A stretch of DNA of 64,000 nucleotides from positions 83,967-147,966 of the forward strand of contig NZ_ADEG01000045.1 of assembly GCF_000177075.1 (NCBI RefSeq). The letters run 5' to 3'. The translations under genes and the position numbers were made by a program. Positions 27,438-36,304 of this stretch are shown piece after piece. The stretch is from Hoylesella buccalis ATCC 35310 (lineage in GTDB: Bacteria > Bacteroidota > Bacteroidia > Bacteroidales > Bacteroidaceae). Within the stretch, counting starts at the first letter, position 1; each line of letters begins with the position of its first letter. A model generated the notes under the pieces. The model searched no databases. It was not told where the DNA came from and saw only the letters and a list, made by a program, of their open reading frames with translations.

Positions 27438-29930
27438 ATGCTTCACAAAATAAAAAGTTTTTTCAGCAGGTTGTGGATCAAATTACGCGGCGTATGGCCA
27501 TGGTATAAAAGCCTGTATCAAGGGCGACCTTGGTATGTTAAGACGGGCGTGGCTTTGCTCTCAGGGCTGATAGCACTTATCATCTATCTTGGAGCTGTTG
27601 ATCTAAATTTCCTCTGGTTGTTTGGCAAATCACCAGGTTTCGCACAGATCAAGAATCCTAACACCTCCTCGGCTTCAGAGATTTACAGTGCAGATGGGAA
27701 GCTCATAGGAAAATATTTTAATGAAAACAGAACACCCGTCAAGTATGAAGAAGTGAATCCACAGTTCTGGAAAGCGCTGATTGATACCGAAGACGAACGA
27801 TTCTACAGACACATTGGCATTGACTTTCAAGGACTCTTTGGTGCTGCCAAAGATGCCATTGTTGGCAGTGAAGCCCGAGGTGCATCAACCATTACGCAAC
27901 AGTTGGCCAAGAATATGTTCCGCGTACGCACGCAATATTCCACTGGATTGCTTGGTAAGATACCTGGTATTAAGATACTTATCATGAAAAGCAAGGAATG
28001 GATTATTGCCTTGAAGCTTGAAATGCTGTATGATAAAAAGGATATTCTTACCATGTACGCCAACACGGTCGACTTCGGATCAAACTCGTATGGAATCAAA
28101 ACAGCCAGTAAAACCTATTTCAACACAACACCCGCGAATCTCACAACTGAGCAAGGTGCCGTGCTGGTAGGCATGCTTAAAGCCACAACACATTATAACC
28201 CGATAGCAAATCCCAAGAATAGTCTTAAACGTAGAAATGTTGTTTTGCAAAACATGATGACCAAAGGCGACCTGTCTAAAAAGCAATATGACAGCCTGAG
28301 TGTCATTCCTATCAAGCTTAGTTATAGCGTAGAATCTAATTATGACGGTCAGGCATTATACTTTAGGGAAGCTGTCGCCAACTATTTGAAGGATTGGTGC
28401 GAGGAGAATGGATATGATTTGTATAGCAGTGGGCTGAAAATATACACCACGATTGATACCCGTATGCAGAAGTATGCTGAAGAGGCTGCACGTAAACAAA
28501 TGAAGCAAATTCAACGCAACTTCAACAACCACTGGGGTAAAAATGATCCATGGATTGATGAAAACGGAAAGGTTATTCCTGGATTCATTGAGCAAATCGC
28601 ACAAAGACAGCCTGTGTACAAATACCTTGCCGCCAAATATCAGAATAATCCAGACTCCATTACCTATTATTTGAACAAGCCCCACAAAGTTAAATTGTTT
28701 GATTATGACGAAGGAACCATAGAGAAAGAAATGTCAACCATGGACTCCATTCGATACATGGTGCGCTTCATGCACTGCTCCATGGTTGCGATGGAACCAC
28801 AGACAGGAGCCGTAAAGGCTTGGGTAGGCGACATCAACTTCAACTCATGGAAATATGATAAAGTAACAGCCATGCGCCAACCGGGATCCACCTTCAAACT
28901 CTTTGTTTATACCGAGGCGATGAACCAAGGACTGACACCTTGTGACAAACGCCGGGATGAATACATCTCCATGAAAGTATATGACAAGAAAAAGAAAGAA
29001 GAGGTTACATGGACACCGGGAAATGCCAATGGACGTTTTTCCGGAGACTCCATCCCCTTGAAGAGTGCCTTTGCGAGAAGCATCAACTCTATCGCAGTGA
29101 GACTCGGACAAGAGATGGGCATCAAACGAATCATTGACACGGCTGAGAAGATGGGAATCAAGAGTCCACTGCAAGACGAACCATCATTGGCGTTAGGATC
29201 ATGCGATGTCAACCTGCTGGAAATGGCAAATGCCTATAGTACTATCGCCGATGATGGAAAGCATCATGAGCCTATCCTGGTTACCCACATCGTTGATCGT
29301 GATGGGAGACAAGTCTACATCGCACCCAACAAGACCGAACAAGTAATTCCATACAAGAGTGCGTTCCTCGTCCAACAACTATTGCTGGGCGGACTAAGAG
29401 AACCAGGCGGAACGTCACAAAGCCTATGGGGATATGTGGGAAAACACAATGATACGGAATGGGGAGGAAAGACAGGAACTTCCAATAACCACTCAGATGC
29501 TTGGTTTATGTGCATCAGTCCAAAACTGGTGGTAGGCGCATGGGTAGGCGGAGAATACCGTAGCATCCATTTCCGCACTGGTGCTTTGGGACAAGGATCA
29601 AGAACAGCACTACCCATCTGCGGCTACTTCTTGGAAGCAGTATTGGATGATCCAAACTTCAAACAATATCATGGCAAGTTTGGTAAGCCTAAAGACAAAG
29701 ACATCACCAGCGACATGTACAACTGTCCGAGTTATTACCAGCAGGCGCGAGTGGACACAACTGCAACAGATAGCTTGAGCTCCATCTCTGAAGAAATCAT
29801 TCTAGACGAAGATGGCAACCCTATCTCAAAACCCATCAAAGATGAGAATGAGAAACAAAAAGACAGTTCGGACAAATCACATGAAAACCATACACCAACA
29901 GAAAAGGTAATCCATTTGGATAATCTATAA
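27438..29930 (+). CDS. Class A penicillin-binding protein (PBP1A-like)
   Basis: Bifunctional peptidoglycan glycosyltransferase/transpeptidase, 830 residues. It has one N-terminal membrane segment (about 36-58) and a GT51 domain with the catalytic Glu in DTEDERFYRH (near 117) and GASTITQQLAKN. The transpeptidase has STFK (Ser near 484), SIN and KTGTS (near 676). A charged tail of about 50 residues (DENEKQKDSSDKSHENH) is low complexity. The periplasmic protein builds the cell wall. The helicase gene starts inside its stop codon (TAATG overlap). Confidence 0.94.
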   Translation: MLHKIKSFFSRLWIKLRGVWPWYKSLYQGRPWYVKTGVALLSGLIALIIYLGAVDLNFLWLFGKSPGFAQIKNPNTSSASEIYSADGKLIGKYFNENRTPVKYEEVNPQFWKALIDTEDERFYRHIGIDFQGLFGAAKDAIVGSEARGASTITQQLAKNMFRVRTQYSTGLLGKIPGIKILIMKSKEWIIALKLEMLYDKKDILTMYANTVDFGSNSYGIKTASKTYFNTTPANLTTEQGAVLVGMLKATTHYNPIANPKNSLKRRNVVLQNMMTKGDLSKKQYDSLSVIPIKLSYSVESNYDGQALYFREAVANYLKDWCEENGYDLYSSGLKIYTTIDTRMQKYAEEAARKQMKQIQRNFNNHWGKNDPWIDENGKVIPGFIEQIAQRQPVYKYLAAKYQNNPDSITYYLNKPHKVKLFDYDEGTIEKEMSTMDSIRYMVRFMHCSMVAMEPQTGAVKAWVGDINFNSWKYDKVTAMRQPGSTFKLFVYTEAMNQGLTPCDKRRDEYISMKVYDKKKKEEVTWTPGNANGRFSGDSIPLKSAFARSINSIAVRLGQEMGIKRIIDTAEKMGIKSPLQDEPSLALGSCDVNLLEMANAYSTIADDGKHHEPILVTHIVDRDGRQVYIAPNKTEQVIPYKSAFLVQQLLLGGLREPGGTSQSLWGYVGKHNDTEWGGKTGTSNNHSDAWFMCISPKLVVGAWVGGEYRSIHFRTGALGQGSRTALPICGYFLEAVLDDPNFKQYHGKFGKPKDKDITSDMYNCPSYYQQARVDTTATDSLSSISEEIILDEDGNPISKPIKDENEKQKDSSDKSHENHTPTEKVIHLDNL

Positions 29931-31687
29931 TGGGTATGGCTAAGGAAACTGACATCGAACACATTGATCTGAATAATCTGGAGTTGCAAAACGCACTGCA
30001 GATTATTCAGTATACCCATCGCTCATTATTCTTAACAGGGAAAGCTGGAACGGGTAAATCAACGTTTCTTCGATACATCTCACAGACAACCAAGAAAAAA
30101 CATGTTATTCTTGCGCCTACAGGCATTGCTGCCATCAATGTGGGAGGAAGCACCTTGCACAGTTTTTTCAAGCTCCCATTCCATCCTCTATTTCCTAACG
30201 ACAACAGGTATAGCGTACGAAACCTTCGGAAAACGCTCAAATATAACAGCGAGAAAATCAAACTTATCAAGGAAGTAGAACTCATCATCATCGACGAAAT
30301 TTCGATGGTGAGAGCCGACATCATCGACTTCATTGACAAGATACTGCGCGTTTATGCCCAGAACATGCGCGTTCCTTTCGGAGGAAAGCAATTATTACTC
30401 GTTGGCGATATGTATCAACTAGAGCCGGTATTAAAAGAGGAAGAACGCGCTTTGCTACAACCTTTCTATCCGTCAAAGTTCTTTTTTGATGCTCATGTTT
30501 TCAGGGAGATGCAGTTGATTTGTATCGAACTTCAGAAAGTTTACCGACAAACTGACCCGCTTTTCATCAGTATATTAGACCATATCAGAACGTCCAACAC
30601 ATCGCAAACCGATTTGTCCATTCTCAATCAAAGAGTAGGAAACATCTCTCAACAAAATCATGACGGACTGGCAATCACCTTATCTACTCGAAGAGATAGC
30701 GTGGACTACATCAACCAGCAACACCTTCAACAATTACCAGGCGAACCCACTGTCTTCTATGGCATCATCGAAGGCGAATTTCCCGAAAACAATCTGCCCA
30801 CTCCCATGAAACTTGAAATCAAAACAGGTGCGCAAGTTTTGTTTGTCAAGAACGACAGGGACAAGCGATGGGTGAATGGTACCTTGGGCACCGTCATTGG
30901 CATGGGAGATGAGAGCGATGGTTTAATTTACGTGAGGACTGAACAAGGTGAGGATGTAGATGTAGAACAAGACATTTGGTCAAACGTTAGATACACCTAC
31001 AATGAGAAAGAGCAAAAGATTGAAGAAGAAGTAATTGGTACATTTCGTCAGTTCCCCATTCGGTTGGCATGGGCCATCACTATTCATAAAAGTCAAGGAC
31101 TAACCTTCAATCAAGTTAACATCGACTTATCGGGAGGCGTGTTTGCTGGAGGCCAAACTTACGTTGCCCTGTCACGTTGCCGCTCGTTGGAAGGCATTAA
31201 CCTTGAAGCCCCCATCAAGAAAGAAAATATTTTTATCAGTCGAGAAATCACAAGTTTTGCAAAGACTTACAATGACCAGCATTCTCTCGACAAAGCTTTA
31301 CAACAAAGTAAAGCCGAAAAACAATATCATGATGCTGTGACGGCATTCGGCCAGGGGGACATGCAATCGGCCTTGGATAATTTCTTTCTGGCCATTCACA
31401 GCAGGTATGAAATAGAAAGGCCCGCGGCAAAACGCCTAATCAGGCGAAAGCTCAACCTCATCAACACGCTTAAAGAAGAAAATCAACGCTTACGAGACAA
31501 GCAAAAAGAAAAAGAAGATTTGCTGAAACGGCTCGCCGTTGAATATGTCATGATGGGCAAAGAATGTGAAAGAGAGGGAATGAAAGAAGCGGCTTTGCGC
31601 AACTATCAAAAGGCATTAGAGCTCTGTCCCGAGCATCCAGAAGCCATCAGAAGAATCAAGAAAATAAAGAAAAGAACGAATCAATAA
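29930..31687 (+). CDS. Pif1-like SF1 helicase with C-terminal TPR region
   Basis: A 585-residue superfamily 1B helicase: Walker A GKAGTGKST (near 37), Walker B IIDEISMVRAD (near 123), motif III LVGDMYQLEP, and motifs V/VI AITIHKSQGLTFN and YVALSRC (near 375-415). From about 450 on, a coiled and TPR-like helical region ends with NYQKALELCPEHPEA. Pif1-type enzymes unwind DNA forks, G-quadruplexes or RNA:DNA hybrids. The start overlaps the PBP stop by one base (TAATG). The TPR tail suggests a protein partner. The exact role is not known. Confidence 0.88.
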   Translation: MGMAKETDIEHIDLNNLELQNALQIIQYTHRSLFLTGKAGTGKSTFLRYISQTTKKKHVILAPTGIAAINVGGSTLHSFFKLPFHPLFPNDNRYSVRNLRKTLKYNSEKIKLIKEVELIIIDEISMVRADIIDFIDKILRVYAQNMRVPFGGKQLLLVGDMYQLEPVLKEEERALLQPFYPSKFFFDAHVFREMQLICIELQKVYRQTDPLFISILDHIRTSNTSQTDLSILNQRVGNISQQNHDGLAITLSTRRDSVDYINQQHLQQLPGEPTVFYGIIEGEFPENNLPTPMKLEIKTGAQVLFVKNDRDKRWVNGTLGTVIGMGDESDGLIYVRTEQGEDVDVEQDIWSNVRYTYNEKEQKIEEEVIGTFRQFPIRLAWAITIHKSQGLTFNQVNIDLSGGVFAGGQTYVALSRCRSLEGINLEAPIKKENIFISREITSFAKTYNDQHSLDKALQQSKAEKQYHDAVTAFGQGDMQSALDNFFLAIHSRYEIERPAAKRLIRRKLNLINTLKEENQRLRDKQKEKEDLLKRLAVEYVMMGKECEREGMKEAALRNYQKALELCPEHPEAIRRIKKIKKRTNQ

Positions 31688-31750
31688 CACTGTTATTGGC
31701 TCGCATCACAACCCAATAGAGAAAAAAAATACGATAGGGAGATAAAAAAA

Positions 31751-31783
31751 TAAATGAGCCCAAACTATTTTCGAGCTCATTTA
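31751..31783. terminator. Bidirectional terminator hairpin
   Basis: TAAATGAGC (31751-31759) and GCTCATTTA (31775-31783) form a perfect 9-bp stem, flanked by A-rich sequence on the left and AATTTTCC on the right. It lies between the convergent helicase and DUF2582 genes. Confidence 0.65.
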
Positions 31784-31829
31784 ATTTTCCTGTTTGTCTA
31801 ACAAGAAAGTATGATATTGCATCCTCATA

Positions 31830-31845
31830 ATCGGCTATAGCCGAT
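31830..31845. repeat. Perfect 16-bp palindrome
   Basis: ATCGGCTATAGCCGAT is its own reverse complement. It lies 15 bases downstream of the DUF2582 stop (minus strand). It may be a protein site or a short hairpin; nothing more can be said. Confidence 0.6.
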
Positions 31846-31860
31846 AGCAAAGAGTTGCAA

Positions 31861-32157
31861 TTAAGCCAAAGTAAACAGATTCTCTGAATCCTTAATTTTA
31901 CCTTCTTTGAACAGCCATCCTATTCCCAGATAGACTTCTTCTGTTCCAATTTTAGCAGCCTTAGCTATTTCAGCAACGCTCAACGCTTTGTCTGCTGCGG
32001 CCAATGCTTGATAAACATCACCAGCACGGAAGCCAACGCTTTCAGCATTTACCACAAGAGTAGGTTTCTTTGCTGAAGCTCTCTTTGTAGTAGTGGTCTT
32101 CTTGGGAGCCGCAACCTTCTTTGGAGCTACTGCTGCCGTTACTTTCTTTTCTGTCAT
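31861..32157 (-). CDS. DUF2582 winged-helix protein with histone-H1-like tail
   Basis: From the ATG at 32157 the product is 98 residues. Residues about 1-35 are Lys/Ala/Thr-rich (APKKVAAPKKTTTTKRASAK), like a histone H1 tail. Residues about 40-98 match the DUF2582 winged helix-turn-helix (SVAEIAKAAKIGTEEVYLGI, then GWLFKEGKI). Such a layout suggests an abundant DNA-binding, nucleoid-type protein, but the function is inferred. The TTG two codons upstream is not used here. The leader contains the 14-base dyad ACCTCAGATGAGGT (32185-32198), and the 16-bp palindrome follows its 3' end. Confidence 0.85.
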   Translation of the reverse strand: MTEKKVTAAVAPKKVAAPKKTTTTKRASAKKPTLVVNAESVGFRAGDVYQALAAADKALSVAEIAKAAKIGTEEVYLGIGWLFKEGKIKDSENLFTLA

Positions 32158-32184
32158 AATCAATAAAATTTTAATATACTTTGC

Positions 32185-32198
32185 ACCTCAGATGAGGT
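32185..32198. promoter_or_regulatory. Dyad in leader of DUF2582 gene
   Basis: ACCTCA-GA-TGAGGT lies between the -7 box (32219-32226) and the ATG (32157). It could be an operator for autoregulation or a leader hairpin. Confidence 0.45.
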
Positions 32199-32218
32199 AA
32201 AATATCTCATTAACGAAG

Positions 32219-32226
32219 CAAAGGTA
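32219..32226 (-). promoter_or_regulatory. Candidate -7 box of DUF2582 gene
   Basis: TACCTTTG followed by C on the minus strand, 61 bases before the ATG. No matching TTTG is seen upstream. Confidence 0.55.
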
Positions 32227-32304
32227 GCCATTTTATTTAAAAAACACAATTATTAAACATCAAAAAGTAACACATTTATGGGTTAGTTGAACCAAAGAAG
32301 CGTT

Positions 32305-34065
32305 TTATTGATGTATGTCAAGTTTTATCTCTAATTCATCCAATTGTTTTTGATCAATGGTCGACGGAGCATCAAGCATCACATCACGACCGTTGTTGTT
32401 CTTTGGGAAGGCAATGCAGTCGCGAATGCTATCCAAGCCAGCCATGATACTCACAAACCGATCAAGCCCAAACGCTAAACCTGCATGAGGCGGCGCACCA
32501 TATTTAAACGCATTGATTAAGAAGCCAAACTGAGCCATTGCCTTTTCAGGTGTGAAGCCCAATATCTCAAACATCTTTTGCTGCAACTGGCCATCATGAA
32601 TACGCAGGCTCCCCCCTCCTACTTCAATACCGTTGCAAACAAAGTCGTATGCCTTGGCACGAACTCGTTCAGGATGCTCATCAAGCAAGGGGATATCGTC
32701 TGGATTTGGCATGGTGAACGGATGGTGCGTTGCCATGAGCCGCTGCTCCTCGTCACTCCACTCGAACAGGGGGAAATCAACAATCCACAAACACTCAAAC
32801 TTGTTCTTGTCACGAAGACCCAGTCGCTCACCCATCTCTAAGCGAAGCGTACACAACTGTACACGCGTCTTGTTGGCGTTGTCTCCACTCAAAATCAATA
32901 CCAAGTCACCGTCCTTAGCTCCCATTCGCTCTTTCACTTCCAGCAACTGTTCCTTTGAGTAGAACTTATCAACAGAACTCTTAATCGTTCCATCGGCATT
33001 GTACTTAATGTATACCAATCCCTTAGCACCTACCTGCGGACGTTTAACAAAGTCGCTCAGTTCGTCCAATTGCTTACGACTATAGCTGGCGCATCCAGGC
33101 ACACAAATGCCGCCAATGTAGCTTGCTTCATTGAAGACACTAAAATCTGCCTTGCCTTTGAACGCATCCAAAAGTTCAACGAACTCCATGCCGAAACGCA
33201 AATCAGGCTTATCACTACCGAAACGTCTCATCGCCTCGTGCCAGGTCATTTGCTGCAACTTCTCAGGCAGCTCCACCCCACGAATCTCTTTGAAAAGGTG
33301 ACGACATAGATTTTCAAACAAGTCGATCACATCATCCTGATCTACGAAACTCATTTCGCAGTCAATTTGCGTGAACTCGGGTTGACGATCGGCACGCAAA
33401 TCTTCGTCACGGAAACATTTAGCGATTTGAAAATAGCGGTCAAACCCACTCACCATCAACAGCTGTTTGAGCGTTTGTGGGCTTTGTGGCAGTGCATAAA
33501 ACTGTCCGGGATTCATGCGCGAAGGCACCACAAAGTCGCGTGCACCCTCTGGAGTAGAGCCAATCAATATAGGTGTTTCCACCTCTATAAATTGCTCATT
33601 ATCAAGGAAATTCCTGATTAGAATCGTCATCCGATGGCGCAATTCCAAATTCTTTCTAACCGTTGGTCGGCGCAAATCTAGGTATCGATATTTCATTCGC
33701 AAATCATCACCCCCATCGGTTTCGTCTTCTATTTTGAATGGAGGCGTCAAACTTTCACTCAGTACGTTTAGTTGACTGACCAAAATTTCGATATCTCCGG
33801 TCGGCAACTTATCGTTTTTGCTCTGTCGCTCACTCACCTTACCTATTGCCTGAATACAGAATTCACGCCCCAGTTTGTTGGCCTGCTCACACAAAGAAGC
33901 GTCGGTTGCCTCATTAAAAACAAGTTGGGTAATGCCATATCGGTCACGCACGTCAACAAATGTCATTCCACCCATCTTACGTGTACGCTGCACCCATCCA
34001 GACAGGATTACCTCCTTGCCCTCATCGGAAAGTCTTAACTCCCCGCATGTATTCGTTCTATACAT
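32305..34065 (-). CDS. aspS: Aspartate--tRNA ligase
   Basis: Class II synthetase charging tRNA-Asp. From the ATG at 34065 ([11 protein letters not shown]) the product is 586 residues, the normal bacterial length. It shows an OB-fold anticodon domain (about 1-105), motif 2 [18 protein letters not shown], a GAD insertion domain and motif 3 [10 protein letters not shown]. The frame is open 43 codons upstream, but that part covers the promoter and is unlike the family. A full-consensus promoter lies just upstream. Confidence 0.96.
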   Translation of the reverse strand: MYRTNTCGELRLSDEGKEVILSGWVQRTRKMGGMTFVDVRDRYGITQLVFNEATDASLCEQANKLGREFCIQAIGKVSERQSKNDKLPTGDIEILVSQLNVLSESLTPPFKIEDETDGGDDLRMKYRYLDLRRPTVRKNLELRHRMTILIRNFLDNEQFIEVETPILIGSTPEGARDFVVPSRMNPGQFYALPQSPQTLKQLLMVSGFDRYFQIAKCFRDEDLRADRQPEFTQIDCEMSFVDQDDVIDLFENLCRHLFKEIRGVELPEKLQQMTWHEAMRRFGSDKPDLRFGMEFVELLDAFKGKADFSVFNEASYIGGICVPGCASYSRKQLDELSDFVKRPQVGAKGLVYIKYNADGTIKSSVDKFYSKEQLLEVKERMGAKDGDLVLILSGDNANKTRVQLCTLRLEMGERLGLRDKNKFECLWIVDFPLFEWSDEEQRLMATHHPFTMPNPDDIPLLDEHPERVRAKAYDFVCNGIEVGGGSLRIHDGQLQQKMFEILGFTPEKAMAQFGFLINAFKYGAPPHAGLAFGLDRFVSIMAGLDSIRDCIAFPKNNNGRDVMLDAPSTIDQKQLDELEIKLDIHQ

Positions 34066-34092
34066 AGTTTGAAATTTATATCTTATCAAACG

Positions 34093-34124
34093 CAAAATTA
34101 TACAAAAAAGCCGAAACAAGCAAA
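34093..34124 (-). promoter_or_regulatory. aspS promoter
   Basis: On the minus strand TTTG (34124-34121), a 20-base spacer and TAATTTTG (34100-34093), 27 bases before the aspS ATG. A long-range GCCGAAAC/GTTTCGGC pair (34110-34117 and 34174-34181) surrounds the upstream half. Confidence 0.75.
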
Positions 34125-34399
34125 GCCTGTATACAAAATGTACGTGATGCGATGACAAATTAACCTGTAAGCCGTTTCGGCACAGTTCATTCATTTATGA
34201 TGATTGCGCTGTATCTGTATTCTATCGAACGGAACCTTCTTCGGTGAAACAGCTCCCGTCACAACAACTTTTTAACACAAATGCTGGGCGTTTTATCCAC
34301 TAACATACTTATTCGCCGGAAATATGCGAAATATAGAAGTGTTTCATTATTGTATTGATTTATAATAAGTTATACGGTTTATAAATCTAAATCACCATG

Positions 34400-34541
34400 A
34401 AAAAGAGATGTGTTTTGAGGATGAAAGCACTTGTTTTTGTACAAAAAGGCGTGTTATATGATGTAAATTGGGGTGTAAAAGCATGCATATTGAGGAGCAA
34501 GAGCATACATATTAGACTGCAAAAGCATGCAGATTGCCGGT
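34400..34541. repeat. 22-bp-period intergenic array C (3 clear units plus degenerate ones)
   Basis: Clear 22-base units start at 34476, 34498 and 34520 (cores TAAAAGCATGCATATTG, CAAGAGCATACATATTA, CAAAAGCATGCAGATTG). A degenerate unit at 34454 has ATG and ATTGG at the expected places, and further weak units reach back to about 34400. It lies in the 844-base divergent gap between aspS and the next rightward gene. Bases 34200-34400 show nothing I can name. Confidence 0.65.
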
Positions 34542-34663
34542 GTATTCTGCGTGAATGGGATGAAAAAAGATGATATCATGACTTTATATACCTATAGCAT
34601 TCTCCTGTTTTCTCTATTTTGCGATTTTATTTTGTCAAATAAAAAGAATTGATTTAACAAACA

Positions 34664-34804
34664 AAAGGTTTGTTAACACACGCAAGTGGCGATGGCGAAT
34701 ATTCAGCCATCAGTCCAAACATAGTCGTCAAAGGTTGTTTTATTCCTAATAATCGTTGTTTATACAAATATGTGATATTCAGTCTTTCACAACCAACAAC
34801 CTTT
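34664..34804. repeat. Cluster of three inverted repeats
   Basis: TTAACAAAC/GTTTGTTAA (34664-34672, 34678-34686; 5-base loop), GATGGC/GCCATC (34691-34696, 34706-34711) and AAAGGTTGTT/AACAACCTTT (34730-34739, 34795-34804). All are perfect stems within 141 bases, upstream of the promoter of the acidic-protein gene. This may be a structured RNA or a regulatory region. No open reading frame is present. Confidence 0.5.
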
Positions 34805-34852
34805 CATAAATGAGAGAGCCGTGACCATTAAGATAAATTATTTCTAAATTTG

Positions 34853-34883
34853 CTTGCTGTGTTCGCAAAAAGAATTATATTTG
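34853..34883 (+). promoter_or_regulatory. Promoter of acidic unknown gene
   Basis: CTTG (34853-34856), a 19-base spacer and TATATTTG (34876-34883), followed by CAGGG. The ATG follows 26 bases later. Confidence 0.6.
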
Positions 34884-34909
34884 CAGGGTATAATCGAAAG
34901 GACCTACTA

Positions 34910-35386
34910 ATGAACGCAACCGAACAAGTGTACAAGCAGACTGAGTATGCCATTCGCAAGATAGCACAAAAGTTCACGTCAGATGAAACCCCATCACTGG
35001 TTACGGATATTCACATCCGAATCTATCAAGACAGTGGAGAATTACGAGCATTCGATGACGATGAAAACGAGATTACCCGTTGCGTCGTTGAAGAATGGAT
35101 AGGCAATACGGAGGAGAAGTTCTACGAACATGCCGCTGCCATTCTTCGCAAAGTCCTGAAACAACTTCATGAAACGGTTGATCAGATGAATATTCTCAAG
35201 CCATTTAGCTTTGTTTTAGAGAATGATGAACAAGAGAATATAGCCGAACTATATGTCGCAGACGATGATACCGTGATTATAGGAGGCGACTTGATGAACG
35301 ATTTAGACAAGGACCTGGATTCTTTTTTGGCAGATCTTCTGAAAGATGAGAGTAATCAGAAGGAAAAGGATAATCTTCAGAAATAA
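34910..35386 (+). CDS. Hypothetical acidic cytoplasmic protein
   Basis: I do not recognise this family. The ATG at 34910 gives 158 residues without signal peptide or membrane segment. The sequence is very acidic, especially the C-terminal half (ENDEQENIAELYVADDDTV; NDLDKDLDSFLADLLKDE). An amphipathic helix (EHAAAILRKVLKQLHETVDQM) occupies about 75-100, and a beta-rich segment LVTDIHIRIYQDSGELRAFD lies near residue 30. The frame is open 20 codons further up, but those codons contain the promoter. The 164 bases to the next gene show only the GH25 promoter. Confidence 0.75.
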   Translation: MNATEQVYKQTEYAIRKIAQKFTSDETPSLVTDIHIRIYQDSGELRAFDDDENEITRCVVEEWIGNTEEKFYEHAAAILRKVLKQLHETVDQMNILKPFSFVLENDEQENIAELYVADDDTVIIGGDLMNDLDKDLDSFLADLLKDESNQKEKDNLQK

Positions 35387-35537
35387 AATTTTCCTTATCA
35401 CTTTTCAACCATGTTTTCACCGATTCGGGAATGATTTTGTAAACAACGATTGACACCAAAGAAGCAAATTTTCCACAAAGATACACGCTGACTTTATTTT
35501 TTTTAGACAACCGGGCGTAAAGATTCTGTTTTTTATG

Positions 35538-35545
35538 TATATTTG
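35538..35545 (+). promoter_or_regulatory. -7 box directly before GH25 gene
   Basis: TATATTTG followed by CAGAT, then the ATG at 35551. With the usual spacing the start site would fall one base before the ATG. No TTTG -33 element is clear. Confidence 0.55.
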
Positions 35546-35550
35546 CAGAT

Positions 35551-36279
35551 ATGAAAAGAATCGTTTCATGCGTGATTGCCCTATTCTGCATATTGGCCGT
35601 CCATGCCCAATATTTTGACGTACAATGCGAAGACACATGCTCGCATGTACATGGCATCGACTTGAGCCACTACCAAGGAGAGGTGTTTTGGGAAACAGTA
35701 GGTGAAAACACCAAGAACACATACGTCTACCTCAAAGCCACTGAAGGCGGTGACAGGATAGACCCTACCTATCAAACCAACATTGAGTTGGCGCATCGCT
35801 ATGGCCTGAAAGTGGGTTCGTACCACTTCTTCAGACCTAAGACCAACTTGACGCTCCAACTGCAGAACTTCATGACACAGTGCCGACCTGGTGACCAAGA
35901 CCTCATTCCCATGATTGACGTAGAAACTCGCAACGGCTTGTCAACAGAAGCTTTTTGTGACTCTTTGCACAAATTCCTGGGCATGGTGGAAGAAGTTTAT
36001 CAACAAAAACCACTCATCTACACGGGTGCCAACTTCTATGACCACAACCTATCTGGACAACTGGACAGTTATCAAATCATGATAGCGCAGTATACCGACC
36101 GAGAACCGGTATTGGCAGACGGGCGAGACATTACCATGTGGCAATACACGGGTAAAGGTAGAATCAACGGAATTAATACCTTTGTTGATAAAAGCAGAAT
36201 GATGGGAAGACACGGACTCAGAGAAATCAGATTCCGACGAAATGTCACGAACACGAGAAAGTATACATGGATACATTAA
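35551..36279 (+). CDS. GH25 family lysozyme, secreted
   Basis: A muramidase cleaving the MurNAc-GlcNAc bond. The 242-residue product has a signal peptide (MKRIVSCVIALFCILAVHA) and a GH25 barrel with HGIDLSHYQG (catalytic-site Asp, near 36), KATEG, GSYHFFRP, the Asp-Glu pair in IPMIDVET (near 131) and the C-terminal TMWQYTGKG. It probably acts on the cell's own wall in the periplasm or on other bacteria. The promoter leaves almost no leader. It is followed after 25 bases by the zinc-ribbon gene. Confidence 0.93.
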   Translation: MKRIVSCVIALFCILAVHAQYFDVQCEDTCSHVHGIDLSHYQGEVFWETVGENTKNTYVYLKATEGGDRIDPTYQTNIELAHRYGLKVGSYHFFRPKTNLTLQLQNFMTQCRPGDQDLIPMIDVETRNGLSTEAFCDSLHKFLGMVEEVYQQKPLIYTGANFYDHNLSGQLDSYQIMIAQYTDREPVLADGRDITMWQYTGKGRINGINTFVDKSRMMGRHGLREIRFRRNVTNTRKYTWIH

Positions 36280-36304
36280 CAAACATATACTACACTTTGA
36301 CAAT

